Shown here: piece by piece, positions 18,095 to 25,813 of the stretch | Position numbering within the stretch: the stretch's first letter is position 1 | How the letters are laid out: each line of letters opens with the position of its first letter | Source of the DNA: an uncultured Croceitalea sp. | GTDB lineage: Bacteria > Bacteroidota > Bacteroidia > Flavobacteriales > Flavobacteriaceae | Assembly: GCA_947494805.1 (NCBI GenBank) | Contig: CANLWK010000001.1 | Span: forward strand, 558,001-622,000 | Length of the DNA: 64,000 bases | Reading direction: 5' to 3' | Notes under the pieces: generated by a model | Databases searched by the model: none | What the model saw: only the letters and a program-made list of their open reading frames with translations | Told to the model about the DNA's origin: nothing | Program-made: the position numbers and the translations under genes

Positions 18095-19270
18095 TTACTT
18101 GATTTGGTCTTCAATTTTTTTGAGGCGCGCCTCAAGTTTTTCGTTAATCTCTTTTTGGTGTTGAAGGGCTTTGGCCTGCTGAATGGTATATAGGGTGAGC
18201 TCTTCAATTTTTTCTAATAGCAACTTGTTCATCTCACCGAGCTGTATGCCATTTTGGGCAACTTCTTCGGCTGAGGGTATGTTGATGAGGTGGCCTTTGG
18301 TCTTGATGTGATTTTCAACTTGGTCAAGGGTGGGTAGGTTATAATCTTCTTGAAAAACATAATCGGCCCAGCCGGTTTCTACCTTGATTTCTTCGGCACG
18401 TATTTTGCCCTTTACGGCTAGTTTATAGCTGCCTGGGTTGGTAGTGCCGATGCCAACATTTCCCGTAACATCGGTGATGACGACTTTAGGTGCGGTATCC
18501 ATGGTCAAACCGTGGGAGATTGCGAAGACATTTCCATTGTCTTTTACGCCCATGGACCATTTTGAGTTGGCTTCTGCCCCTTCATAAAAACTAATATAGG
18601 CATCTCCCGGACCCGATCCGGCGTTGCCAACAATATGTATTTGTCCTTGAGATTGCTCTCCACTACCACCTTTAACCTGAAGTTTTCCATTGGCGGCATT
18701 GGTACCAATGCCAATGTTGCCGTTTTGTGTGTTAACAGTGAAAGTGTTCCAGCTTTCTTGGCCCGTATATCTCGTTCCGATGCCAAAAACATTATGCCCA
18801 AAATTGTTGGTTTCAAAGCCTAAGTTCACTCCTACTAGTCCTCCATCTTGCCTTAGTTTAATCAATGGGTTATCTGCTTCGTCGTTGTTATCGGTATCTG
18901 CTTCGAGCAAAAGAATTGCATCGCCTGCGGTTCCGGTAGAAACATGTAACCTACCTTGTGGCTGGGCCGTACCTATACCTGTATCGCCGTTGGGTTTGAA
19001 AACTATATGGTGCGTTCCATCAAAGGCAAAGCCAATGCCTTCGGTTTTATGTAGGTTTATGCCATAATGTGAATTGTCCATTGTACCTATCGTAGGGTCA
19101 GTGGGAACAAATGAATTGGCAATTCTAATTTCATTACTAATCCTTAAAACAGGTGCTACCACCTCATCTACAGTACTAATTACATTGCTGTTGGGGTATG
19201 TCCATTGTCCATAACCTCTTAAATAAAAAAGAGTTAGGGAAATGATAAAAACCAGTTGTTTAATTTTCAT
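18095..19270 (-). CDS. Secreted fibre-like paralogue 1
   Basis: The 391-residue protein has a Sec signal peptide (MKIKQLVFIISLTLFYLRGYGQ). The body contains repeated GIGTxxPxxxLxV motifs (GDTGIGTAQPQGRLHV, GNIGIGTNAANGKLQV, GNVGIGTTNPGSYKLAV), typical of trimeric phage-tail-fibre-like beta structures. The C-terminal module is shared with five neighbours: KIRAEEIKVETGWADYVFQ, then NLPTLDQVENHIKTKGHL, then QLGEMNKLLLEKIEELTLY, ending in a short coiled coil. The autoproteolytic S74 (endosialidase chaperone) signature is not seen, nor is a type IX sorting domain. It overlaps the next gene upstream by 11 bases. Its 3-prime module is identical over 108 bases to that of paralogue 3 (18303-18410 and 20639-20746). 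Confidence 0.78.
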   Translation of the reverse strand: MKIKQLVFIISLTLFYLRGYGQWTYPNSNVISTVDEVVAPVLRISNEIRIANSFVPTDPTIGTMDNSHYGINLHKTEGIGFAFDGTHHIVFKPNGDTGIGTAQPQGRLHVSTGTAGDAILLLEADTDNNDEADNPLIKLRQDGGLVGVNLGFETNNFGHNVFGIGTRYTGQESWNTFTVNTQNGNIGIGTNAANGKLQVKGGSGEQSQGQIHIVGNAGSGPGDAYISFYEGAEANSKWSMGVKDNGNVFAISHGLTMDTAPKVVITDVTGNVGIGTTNPGSYKLAVKGKIRAEEIKVETGWADYVFQEDYNLPTLDQVENHIKTKGHLINIPSAEEVAQNGIQLGEMNKLLLEKIEELTLYTIQQAKALQHQKEINEKLEARLKKIEDQIK

Positions 19271-20432
19271 TGTTTTTTGAATTAAGTATGGATAGTTGTT
19301 CTTTCATTTTTTTCAGTTCGTTTTGAAAGTGTACGGTTTCATTCTTGAGCGCTTCCAATTCTTGAATCTTCTTTTCTTGTTGTAATGTATAAAGCATTAA
19401 CTCTTCAATTTTCTCTAACAATAGTTTGTTCATTTCGCCGAGCTGTATGCCATTTTCAGCTACCTCTTTGGCCGAGGGTATGTTGATGAGGTGGCCTTTG
19501 GTTTTGATATGTTTTTCAACTTCTTCGAGGGTAGGCAGGTCATAGTCATCTTTGAAGACATAGTCGGCCCAGCCCCCCAATTTGACTTTTACTTCATTTG
19601 AAGTGAGTTTGCCCCTGATGCCAAGATTGCCGTTTATACCGTTTAAGAACATCGAATACTCACTTGGATTTTGGGTATGCGAACGGCCTCTGCCCCAATA
19701 AAAATTGCCATTTTGGTGCATACCAAACATTAGTTCGTCTGATTGACCTGGGTGAAAAACCAAAGCTCCGTGCCCGCCATTGACGAATTCTATTCTATTC
19801 TCAAACCCATTTGTTGAACTTACAGGGTTTGGTGAACCAATGGTCAATCCCCCAGTTTCTAATCGGGTAAAGTTTGTTGAGGTATCTGAATTCCAAAATC
19901 GAATTTGTTTTCTGTGACCGTCATAAAATGTCTTGGCATATGACCCGTCATCATAAGTGGAATTATAAGGAAACCAAGTGAAGTAATGGCTTTTGTGTCT
20001 TAATATACCCTTGATCGTGCCTTCAACATGAAGCCGGTGAGACGGATTTGTAGTGCCCACACCCAAAAAACCATCTTTATTGATGACCACATCACTGTTG
20101 TGGTTGTTCACCCTGAACGTCATCATATCGTCACTATGGCTATACTGCATGCCACCTACATAATCATCGTTTGCATCAGCGAAGCCAAAGTAAGCATACC
20201 TGTCGCTCGGTGTAAGAATGGATATCATTCCATTTTGGTTATCTTCTATGGTAAGGTCAGAGTATCCATGGGGAGTGCCGCCTGAGCTGCCCAAACGAAC
20301 ATGAACTTTTGAACTTGGACTTGAAGTACCGATGCCAACATTGCCCGAAGTTGGAAACGTATTGTTCTGAGCCAAAATGTTAAATGGCAGGCCGAAACAT
20401 AAAAACAGTATTTGGTATTTTGGTTTATTCAT
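19260..20432 (-). CDS. Secreted fibre-like paralogue 2
   Basis: The 390-residue protein has a signal peptide (MNKPKYQILFLCFGLPFNILAQ) followed directly by NNTFPTSGNVGIGTSSPSSK, an opening it shares with paralogue 3. A second GVGTTNPSHRLHV motif follows (near 20050). The middle region is unlike the other copies. The C-terminal module is present in its GGWADYVFKDDYDLPTLEEV form, then HIKTKGHLINIPSAKEV and LGEMNKLLLEKIEELMLY, and ends in an about 40-residue coiled coil. It overlaps its neighbours by 11 and 8 bases. Predicted to be exported by Sec and possibly trimeric; a surface fibre role is inferred from the repeats, not shown. Confidence 0.76.
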   Translation of the reverse strand: MNKPKYQILFLCFGLPFNILAQNNTFPTSGNVGIGTSSPSSKVHVRLGSSGGTPHGYSDLTIEDNQNGMISILTPSDRYAYFGFADANDDYVGGMQYSHSDDMMTFRVNNHNSDVVINKDGFLGVGTTNPSHRLHVEGTIKGILRHKSHYFTWFPYNSTYDDGSYAKTFYDGHRKQIRFWNSDTSTNFTRLETGGLTIGSPNPVSSTNGFENRIEFVNGGHGALVFHPGQSDELMFGMHQNGNFYWGRGRSHTQNPSEYSMFLNGINGNLGIRGKLTSNEVKVKLGGWADYVFKDDYDLPTLEEVEKHIKTKGHLINIPSAKEVAENGIQLGEMNKLLLEKIEELMLYTLQQEKKIQELEALKNETVHFQNELKKMKEQLSILNSKNNEN

Positions 20433-21702
20433 TCTTAATGGATTTTTTTAAAAAAGAAAGTTCTTCTTTCATTTTGATTAATTGCTCTTGCTGGTTTTGA
20501 TTCTCTTTTTTCATGTCAATGAGATAAAGCGTCAGCTCTTCAATCTTCTCTAAAAGCAACTTGTTCATTTCTCCTAGTTGTACGCCATTTTCGGCAACTT
20601 CTTTGGCCGAGGGTATATTGATCAAGTGGCCTTTGGTTTTGATGTGATTTTCAACTTGGTCAAGGGTGGGTAGGTTATAATCTTCTTGAAAAACATAATC
20701 GGCCCAGCCGGTTTCTACCTTGATTTCTTCGGCACGTATTTTGCCCCTTACGGCCAGTTTATAGGTGCCGGGGTTGGTAGTGCCGATACCCAGATTGCCA
20801 CTTTCATTGAGCATCATTGACGGAGTATCTAAGGTATTTCCGTTAACAGCAAACCGAAGCTTTGAACTTGACTCAAGGCCACCGCCATAGCCCGTATAAT
20901 TGGTCACTAAGCGAATATGGTCTCCTCCCGACCGTTCTACTTGTATGCCTTGAATTCCCGTATGAGATCCTTTGAAAATAGCGTGGGTAGGGTTTGTTGC
21001 CTCGATTTCAAGTTTTTCGCTTGGGCTCGTAGTGCCAATACCGAGGTTGCCATTGGCCAGCATAGTCATTTTTTTGTCCGTGTAACTGGTCCAGACAAAA
21101 AGGGGTCTGTTTTGTATAGGGCTGGCGGTTCGTCTCGCATCAAAGTTGACCACGGCATTGCTACCGGTATCATTTGTGTCAGCAGTTGAACCCATGACAG
21201 ATATGGAATACCTGTTGTCAGAGGTGCGATGCCCTTTGATCAGTGGTATAAACTGACCCGCGGCACCAGTGGTATTGGCAATCTGAAAATAGTCGTTAGG
21301 TGCGTCTTTGACCCTAAACCGTAAAAACGATTCCGTAGCTTGATGCTGGTTGATGACATCAATATGATGGATTGGTGATGTGGTGCCAATACCCAACCTA
21401 CCGGCTAGAACCAAATCTGAGGCCGGGGCAGTGTTGCCCCAACCGATCAGTACTTTTTGACCTGTATTATAGTTCAAATAGAGGCTGCCCACATTTCGGT
21501 CAGTAAGATTTTTGCCATCGACATGCCTTGTTCTTAGGCGGTAATTGCCATCGTCGCCAATATTGACATGGCCTTTTACGGTCAGTTTTGACAGGGGATT
21601 TGTAGTGCCAATACCAACGTTTCCTGAAGTTGGAAACGTATTGTTCTGAGCGTGCACCTGCACCAAAAACAAAATCAGTACAAAAGTTGGGTGTATTTTC
21701 AT
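20425..21702 (-). CDS. Secreted fibre-like paralogue 3
   Basis: This is the longest copy (425 residues). A signal peptide (MKIHPTFVLILFLVQVHAQ) is followed by NNTFPTSGNVGIGTTNPLSK as in paralogue 2. Four GIGT-type motifs are spaced through the body (GNVGIGTTNPLSKLTV, GRLGIGTTSPIHHIDV, GNLGIGTTSPSEKLEI, GNLGIGTTNPGTYKLAV). The C-terminal module (KIRAEEIKVETGWADYVFQ ... LGEMNKLLLEKIEELTLY) ends in a Lys/Glu/Gln-rich coiled coil. The ATG overlaps the previous stop (4 bases, ATGA). The module DNA is nearly identical to that of paralogue 1, while the bodies differ. Confidence 0.77.
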   Translation of the reverse strand: MKIHPTFVLILFLVQVHAQNNTFPTSGNVGIGTTNPLSKLTVKGHVNIGDDGNYRLRTRHVDGKNLTDRNVGSLYLNYNTGQKVLIGWGNTAPASDLVLAGRLGIGTTSPIHHIDVINQHQATESFLRFRVKDAPNDYFQIANTTGAAGQFIPLIKGHRTSDNRYSISVMGSTADTNDTGSNAVVNFDARRTASPIQNRPLFVWTSYTDKKMTMLANGNLGIGTTSPSEKLEIEATNPTHAIFKGSHTGIQGIQVERSGGDHIRLVTNYTGYGGGLESSSKLRFAVNGNTLDTPSMMLNESGNLGIGTTNPGTYKLAVRGKIRAEEIKVETGWADYVFQEDYNLPTLDQVENHIKTKGHLINIPSAKEVAENGVQLGEMNKLLLEKIEELTLYLIDMKKENQNQQEQLIKMKEELSFLKKSIKNE

Positions 21703-22532
21703 TGGGCCAAAGCTTTAATATGGTTTTCTAATGATTTTATTCTTTTTTCTTGTTGTAATGTATAGAGCATTAACTCTTCAATTTTCTCTAACAATAGTTT
21801 GTTCATTTCGCCCAATTGCACCCCGTTTTTGGCAACATCTTTGGCTGAGGGAATATTGATGAGATGGCCTTTGGCTTTGATGTGTTTTTCAACTTCTTCA
21901 AGGGTAGGTAGGTTATAATCTTCTTGAAAAACATAATCGGCCCAGCCGGTTTCTACTTTGATTTCTTCGGCTCTGATTTTTCCCTTGACCGCCAGTCGCC
22001 AACCGTTGGGGTTCATGGTGCCGATACCAACATTTCCCGTGCCATCACCATTGATGATGGTGTTAGAGGTTGATTGGGAGCCGTTTATGTATAGAACAGC
22101 GTTGCTGTTGTTGTGAAAAGCTCCGATTTCATTATCGTCGATTGCTATGTGATTCCCATTTCTTGACCCTACTCTCAAAGCAGGATTTTGCCCCCTACCT
22201 ACATCAGCGTTGCTGTTGATATGCAAGGTGGCGGAAGGATTCATTGTTCTGATACCCACATTGCCCGTACCATCGCCATTGATTACCGTGTGAGAGGTTG
22301 ATTGGGAACCGTTTATGTATAGTACGGCGTTGTTATTGTTGTTAAATGCCCCGATTTCATTTCCGTCAATATCGATATGGTAACCTGTACTTGGTCCGAT
22401 CATGAAAGCGGGATTTTGCCCTCTCCCCACATCAGCACCACTGTTAACTTTAAGCCTTCCATTGACGGTTTCGTCTTGAGCATTTGCATAAAAAATTCCA
22501 GAAATGAGAAATGACCATATTACCTTTTTCAT
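21699..22532 (-). CDS. Secreted fibre-like paralogue 4 with internal duplication
   Basis: I place the start at the ATG at 22532 (MKKVIWSFLISGIFYANAQ), which gives a clean signal peptide; the frame is open further upstream to 22574. The 277-residue protein is built from two copies of a 76-residue unit (ADVGRGQNPA ... NNNAVLYINGSQSTS ... INGDGTGNVGI), visible in DNA as two blocks about 228 bases apart near 22020-22225 and 22250-22455. The shared C-terminal module follows (KIRAEEIKVETGWADYVFQ, TLEEVEKHIKAKGHLINIP, LGEMNKLLLEKIEELMLY). A 68-base gap separates it from paralogue 5, the largest gap within the array. Confidence 0.76.
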   Translation of the reverse strand: MKKVIWSFLISGIFYANAQDETVNGRLKVNSGADVGRGQNPAFMIGPSTGYHIDIDGNEIGAFNNNNNAVLYINGSQSTSHTVINGDGTGNVGIRTMNPSATLHINSNADVGRGQNPALRVGSRNGNHIAIDDNEIGAFHNNSNAVLYINGSQSTSNTIINGDGTGNVGIGTMNPNGWRLAVKGKIRAEEIKVETGWADYVFQEDYNLPTLEEVEKHIKAKGHLINIPSAKDVAKNGVQLGEMNKLLLEKIEELMLYTLQQEKRIKSLENHIKALAQ

Positions 22533-22600
22533 ATGATGTTGTATTATTTGTTTTTTAGTTTGTCTTATGCACAATTACTGTTTTTTTATAGGCGTCGACA

Positions 22601-23470
22601 TTATCGTTCCAGATTAGTATCAGTATTGGACAGGAGTAATTTTTCTAACGTTCTAAGTCTTTTCTCAATTAGTTTTAAGCGATCTATTTGTTCTTGCTGC
22701 TGTAGTGTGTAAAGCATCAACTCTTCAATCTTCTTTAGCAGTTTCATGTTCATTTCGCCCAGTTCAATACCGTTAGCTTCCATTTCGGCAGCTGAGGGGA
22801 TGTTGGGCAAATGGCCTTTTGTTTCAATATGATTTTGTACTTCCTCAAGGGTTTTTAAATCGTAACCTTCTTTAAAGACATAGTCAGGACCGGGTACATT
22901 GAGGTCGACCTTGACCTCTTCAGCGTGGATATCTCCCTTTACGGTAAGTTTAGCGTCGGGTGTTGAAAGGTTGGTGCCGATGCCCACACGCCCATTCGCA
23001 TGCACGGACATTACTTCTTTATCTTGTGCGGTGCCCTGCCAAAAATCAAAGTAGAAAGCAAGTCTGTCGTTTAGATCATCGCCAAAGCTTATTTGTGATT
23101 TAGAGTTGACATCGTCAACACTCAAAAACATTCTGTCATTGCCACGACTAATCCGAATTCTTCCATCCCGGACTTCCAGTTTGTCATAAGGAGTAGTGGT
23201 ACCTACACCCACTTTTCCGTCACTGGTCAAGCTTATGCTATTGGACCATGTGGTTGTATTATGCCTACTTTGAAAATTAAGCAAGGTATAACCCCCTGGA
23301 TCGGAGTTGATAATTCTGTGTCCGAAACCATTGCCCCAATTAGAAGAGAGCCAAGTAATGGCCTTATTGGTCAGGGCATTTGCGTTTAAGTTGTCAAAAG
23401 TTGTTGTTTGGCACAACAGCTTGGTTGTAACCAAAAAAAGGGTCCAAAAAACGGGTAGTACTGATTTCAT
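22601..23470 (-). CDS. Secreted fibre-like paralogue 5 (second subclass)
   Basis: The 289-residue protein has a signal peptide (MKSVLPVFWTLFLVTTKLLCQ) and a body with GKVGVGTTTPYDKLEV and GRVGIGTNLSTPDAKLTV motifs. Its C-terminal module belongs to a second subclass shared only with paralogue 6: DIHAEEVKVDLNVPGPDYVF, EVQNHIETKGHLPNIPSAAE and ELGEMNMKLLKKIEELMLY, then a coiled coil. Compared with copies 1-4, GWADYVF is replaced by VPGPDYVF and the Met-Asn-Lys of LGEMNK by Met-Asn-Met. It lies one base after paralogue 6. Confidence 0.76.
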   Translation of the reverse strand: MKSVLPVFWTLFLVTTKLLCQTTTFDNLNANALTNKAITWLSSNWGNGFGHRIINSDPGGYTLLNFQSRHNTTTWSNSISLTSDGKVGVGTTTPYDKLEVRDGRIRISRGNDRMFLSVDDVNSKSQISFGDDLNDRLAFYFDFWQGTAQDKEVMSVHANGRVGIGTNLSTPDAKLTVKGDIHAEEVKVDLNVPGPDYVFKEGYDLKTLEEVQNHIETKGHLPNIPSAAEMEANGIELGEMNMKLLKKIEELMLYTLQQQEQIDRLKLIEKRLRTLEKLLLSNTDTNLER

Positions 23471-23471
23471 T

Positions 23472-24467
23472 TTAGTCCTTTATTTTTTCTATTGTTTGGT
23501 GGAGCCGTGAAAGCTCTTTTTTCAAATCTGTTATCATTGCATTTTGAAATTTTAGTTGTTGGATCTGTTCGCTCTGAGCGGTTATCTGCGCATTTTGTTG
23601 TAGTATGTAAAGTGTCAGCTCTTCAATCTTCTCTAACAGTTTCATGTTCATTTCGCCCAAGTCAATACCGTTGGTTTCCATTTCAGCAGCTGAGGGGATG
23701 TTGGGCAAATGGCCTTTTGCCTTAATATGATTTTGGACTTCTTCCAAGGTTATTAAATCGTAACCTTCCTTAAAGACATAGTCGGGTCCCGGTACGTTAA
23801 GGTCCACTTTGACTTCTTCGGCGTGGATATTGCCTTTGACAGTCAGTTTTGAATCTGGAGAGCGGGTGCCGATGCCGACATTACCGTTTACTTTGATTGT
23901 TAGTTCAGGGTAATGTTCAATAATCCCAGACCCATTACGGATGAAATTCTTTTGACTTATATGAAAATCTGGCGATAGCGCTCCACCATTGTATAAGAGA
24001 CCGGTGTGCCAGGTATAATTATTATTCTGGCCAAAAGAGACAACTGCCGCATCTTTACCTTGAGTCCCCCTGTCGATTTTTAAAAATGCACTCCCTCTCG
24101 TATCCGGGTTATTTACTTTTATTTCACCCGCCACCTCTAACCTTGAAGAAGGATTGTTAATCCCAATACCCACATTTCCATTGGTGTTCAAAATGGTCAT
24201 TCGGGTAACATCATTGGTGCGTAGCATAAGGTTTGCACCGCTATATGTGCTTAAAACACCACCTTGTATCCAAACAGGCCTATTGAAAATAAACTTGGGG
24301 CGGTCAGAATAGATATGTGCCCAGCCAGAATTAAATGGTCCTATATCAATAGTACCATGGTTTGTTGTAAAGGTGTGCTTACTTGAACCATTGTAAACTG
24401 CTTGAGAAAAACTAGTGCTAGATAATACCAGAAGCGATGTAAATAGTAGGTAGTTGATTACTTTCAT
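23472..24467 (-). CDS. Secreted fibre-like paralogue 6, first gene of the array
   Basis: The 331-residue protein is the promoter-proximal member, divergent from the prepilin gene. A signal peptide (MKVINYLLFTSLLVLSSTSFSQ) precedes a body with GNVGIGINNPSSRLEV and GNVGIGTRSPDSKLTV motifs. The C-terminal module is of the second subclass (NIHAEEVKVDLNVPGPDYVF, LGEMNMKLLEKIEELTLY) and ends in a longer coiled coil (QNAQITAQSEQIQQLKFQN ...). The downstream array members, the OmpH/Skp-like gene, the lipoprotein and the RHS genes are spaced closely enough to form one long transcript. Confidence 0.77.
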   Translation of the reverse strand: MKVINYLLFTSLLVLSSTSFSQAVYNGSSKHTFTTNHGTIDIGPFNSGWAHIYSDRPKFIFNRPVWIQGGVLSTYSGANLMLRTNDVTRMTILNTNGNVGIGINNPSSRLEVAGEIKVNNPDTRGSAFLKIDRGTQGKDAAVVSFGQNNNYTWHTGLLYNGGALSPDFHISQKNFIRNGSGIIEHYPELTIKVNGNVGIGTRSPDSKLTVKGNIHAEEVKVDLNVPGPDYVFKEGYDLITLEEVQNHIKAKGHLPNIPSAAEMETNGIDLGEMNMKLLEKIEELTLYILQQNAQITAQSEQIQQLKFQNAMITDLKKELSRLHQTIEKIKD

Positions 24468-24902
24468 GAGGCGTGAATGTATTGGTCATGCCCAAGCAAA
24501 AAACATTCAAATAAAAAAGCAAATCAAAAACGGCAAGCCGTATTGGTAAATCTATTTTTTGAAGATTGTTGATTGGTTGGTCATCAAACTAAAAGTAGGA
24601 AAACTTTTATTTTTTGAATTGCACAAAAACCCCAGAAAAAATATGGTTTTTGCACAACTGTGTTGTATTTTGGATTTAATATGTTCACTAATAGGTTTTT
24701 ACAACAAATTTTTGTCTTGTAAATCTATTACAAACGAGACAATTTAACGTTTTGTTAACGATGATTCGAAATAAAGGGCCAAAGTAAGAAAAGTCGCATT
24801 TGACTTTCAGGGATTGATTTTGGCAAAACTGACGTTTTGATTTTTTCAATACCATAAAAAATGATACCTTAACCTCATTTAGCATCTTTTATATGTCTGT
24901 TT
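24468..24902. other. Divergent intergenic region between fibre array and filament operon
   Basis: These 435 AT-rich bases must hold the promoters for both divergent operons. Short open frames here (24559-24747 plus, 24688-24885 minus) have no recognisable product and are not called. A short inverted repeat, ACGGCAAGCCGT, lies at 24530-24541, about 65 bases upstream of the first fibre gene, and is followed on the minus strand by a T run. No exact TAnnTTTG box was found; the nearest match before the prepilin start is TATGTCTG around 24892. Confidence 0.5.
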
Positions 24903-25325
24903 ATGTCTAAAATTCGCACCCCATTCTTCACCAAAAAAGTTAAGGGTATCAACCTTCAAGAGACCTTAATTGTACTTGCCATAATTGGCATATTATTGTT
25001 ACTGGCCCTACCTAATCTGATGCCTTTGATATCAAAAGCGAAAAGTGTGGAGGCGCAGGTGCAATTGAAAGCAATCTATAATGCACAGACGACCCATAGG
25101 TATATGTACAGCAAGTTCACAAACGATATCAATGAGCTGGACTTTGAAGCGCCCAAAACGGTCAAAGAAAATGGCACTGCCAACTATGTGTACCAAATAA
25201 TCAATGCCGACAATGCCACATTTAAGGCAAGGGCCGAGGCCATCACCGATTTTGACGGTGATGGGGTCTTCAACGTTTGGGAAATTGACGAAAATGGAAA
25301 TCCGAAACAAATCACCAAAGATTGA
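24903..25325 (+). CDS. Type IV prepilin / GspG-like major pseudopilin
   Basis: The 140-residue protein has a canonical class III leader: a basic 15-residue leader ending in KVKG, then INLQETLIVLAIIGILLLLA. Cleavage is predicted after Gly15, with Glu at mature position 5. The hydrophobic helix is followed by a small globular domain that ends with an acidic, glycine-containing loop (DFDGDGVFNVWEIDENGN), reminiscent of the calcium site in GspG. The product is the likely main subunit of the filament or pseudopilus. It is the first gene of a tight six-gene operon; the next ATG overlaps its TGA by one base. Confidence 0.88.
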   Translation: MSKIRTPFFTKKVKGINLQETLIVLAIIGILLLLALPNLMPLISKAKSVEAQVQLKAIYNAQTTHRYMYSKFTNDINELDFEAPKTVKENGTANYVYQIINADNATFKARAEAITDFDGDGVFNVWEIDENGNPKQITKD

Positions 25326-25810
25326 TGGTGCTGTTGAAACTGCTTGCTTGCCTGTTGTTGACCCTGGTTCTTTACCAAGATTATAAAGAACGGGAAGTCT
25401 ATTGGTTTTTGTTTCCGCTGGTTGGCATCGTATTGGCCTCATTGAATTTTGCGCACCACCTAGAACCGATGATCGTTGTCTACAATGTATTGCTGAACCT
25501 ATTACTGGTCACAGGTGTTGTTTTGGCGCTTTACCTTGTTACCAGAGGCATTCTTAAAAAACGTTTTATGGACCACAGTTTTGGCAAGGGCGACCTGTTG
25601 TTTTTTTACGCTTTGGGGCTAGGGTTTCCCACAATCACTTTTACCATTATTTTCACTGGGGCCCTTTTGTTTTCATTGCTGTTGCATTTTGCATTAAAAC
25701 ACAGACACCATGATACTACGGTTCCCTTGGCAGGCTATATGAGCTTGTTTTTGGGCTTGGTGATTTTCTTGAGCATCTTCGTGCGAACACCATCACTTTA
25801 TACCTTATAA
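25325..25810 (+). CDS. Prepilin peptidase (A24 family), short form
   Basis: The 161-residue protein is a multi-pass membrane protein. I chose the ATG at 25325, which overlaps the prepilin stop (TGATG), over an in-frame TTG at 25322. Both catalytic aspartates of the A24 aspartyl protease family are present: Asp19 in YQDYKEREVYW and Asp90 in FGKGDLLFF (GxGD motif). A VPLAGYMSL segment fits the conserved region near the C-terminus. It lacks the N-terminal Cys-rich methylase domain of PilD/GspO and so resembles the short TadV/CpaA or ComC-core type. It should cleave the adjacent prepilin at Gly15 and other pilin-like proteins of the locus. Confidence 0.85.
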   Translation: MVLLKLLACLLLTLVLYQDYKEREVYWFLFPLVGIVLASLNFAHHLEPMIVVYNVLLNLLLVTGVVLALYLVTRGILKKRFMDHSFGKGDLLFFYALGLGFPTITFTIIFTGALLFSLLLHFALKHRHHDTTVPLAGYMSLFLGLVIFLSIFVRTPSLYTL

Positions 25811-25813
25811 TAC

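Noticed and set aside
18095-19270. C-terminal module considered as a peptidase S74 (endosialidase chaperone) domain
   Set aside because: The conserved blocks (DYVF, GHLxNIPSA, LGEMN) differ from S74, and its autoproteolytic signature is not seen.
18095-24467. Fibre-like array considered as a prophage tail module
   Set aside because: All members have Sec signal peptides, and no phage structural, lysis or integrase gene is present nearby.
24559-24885. Short open frames on both strands in the divergent promoter region
   Set aside because: Low-complexity AT-rich translations without start context; the region must hold two promoters.
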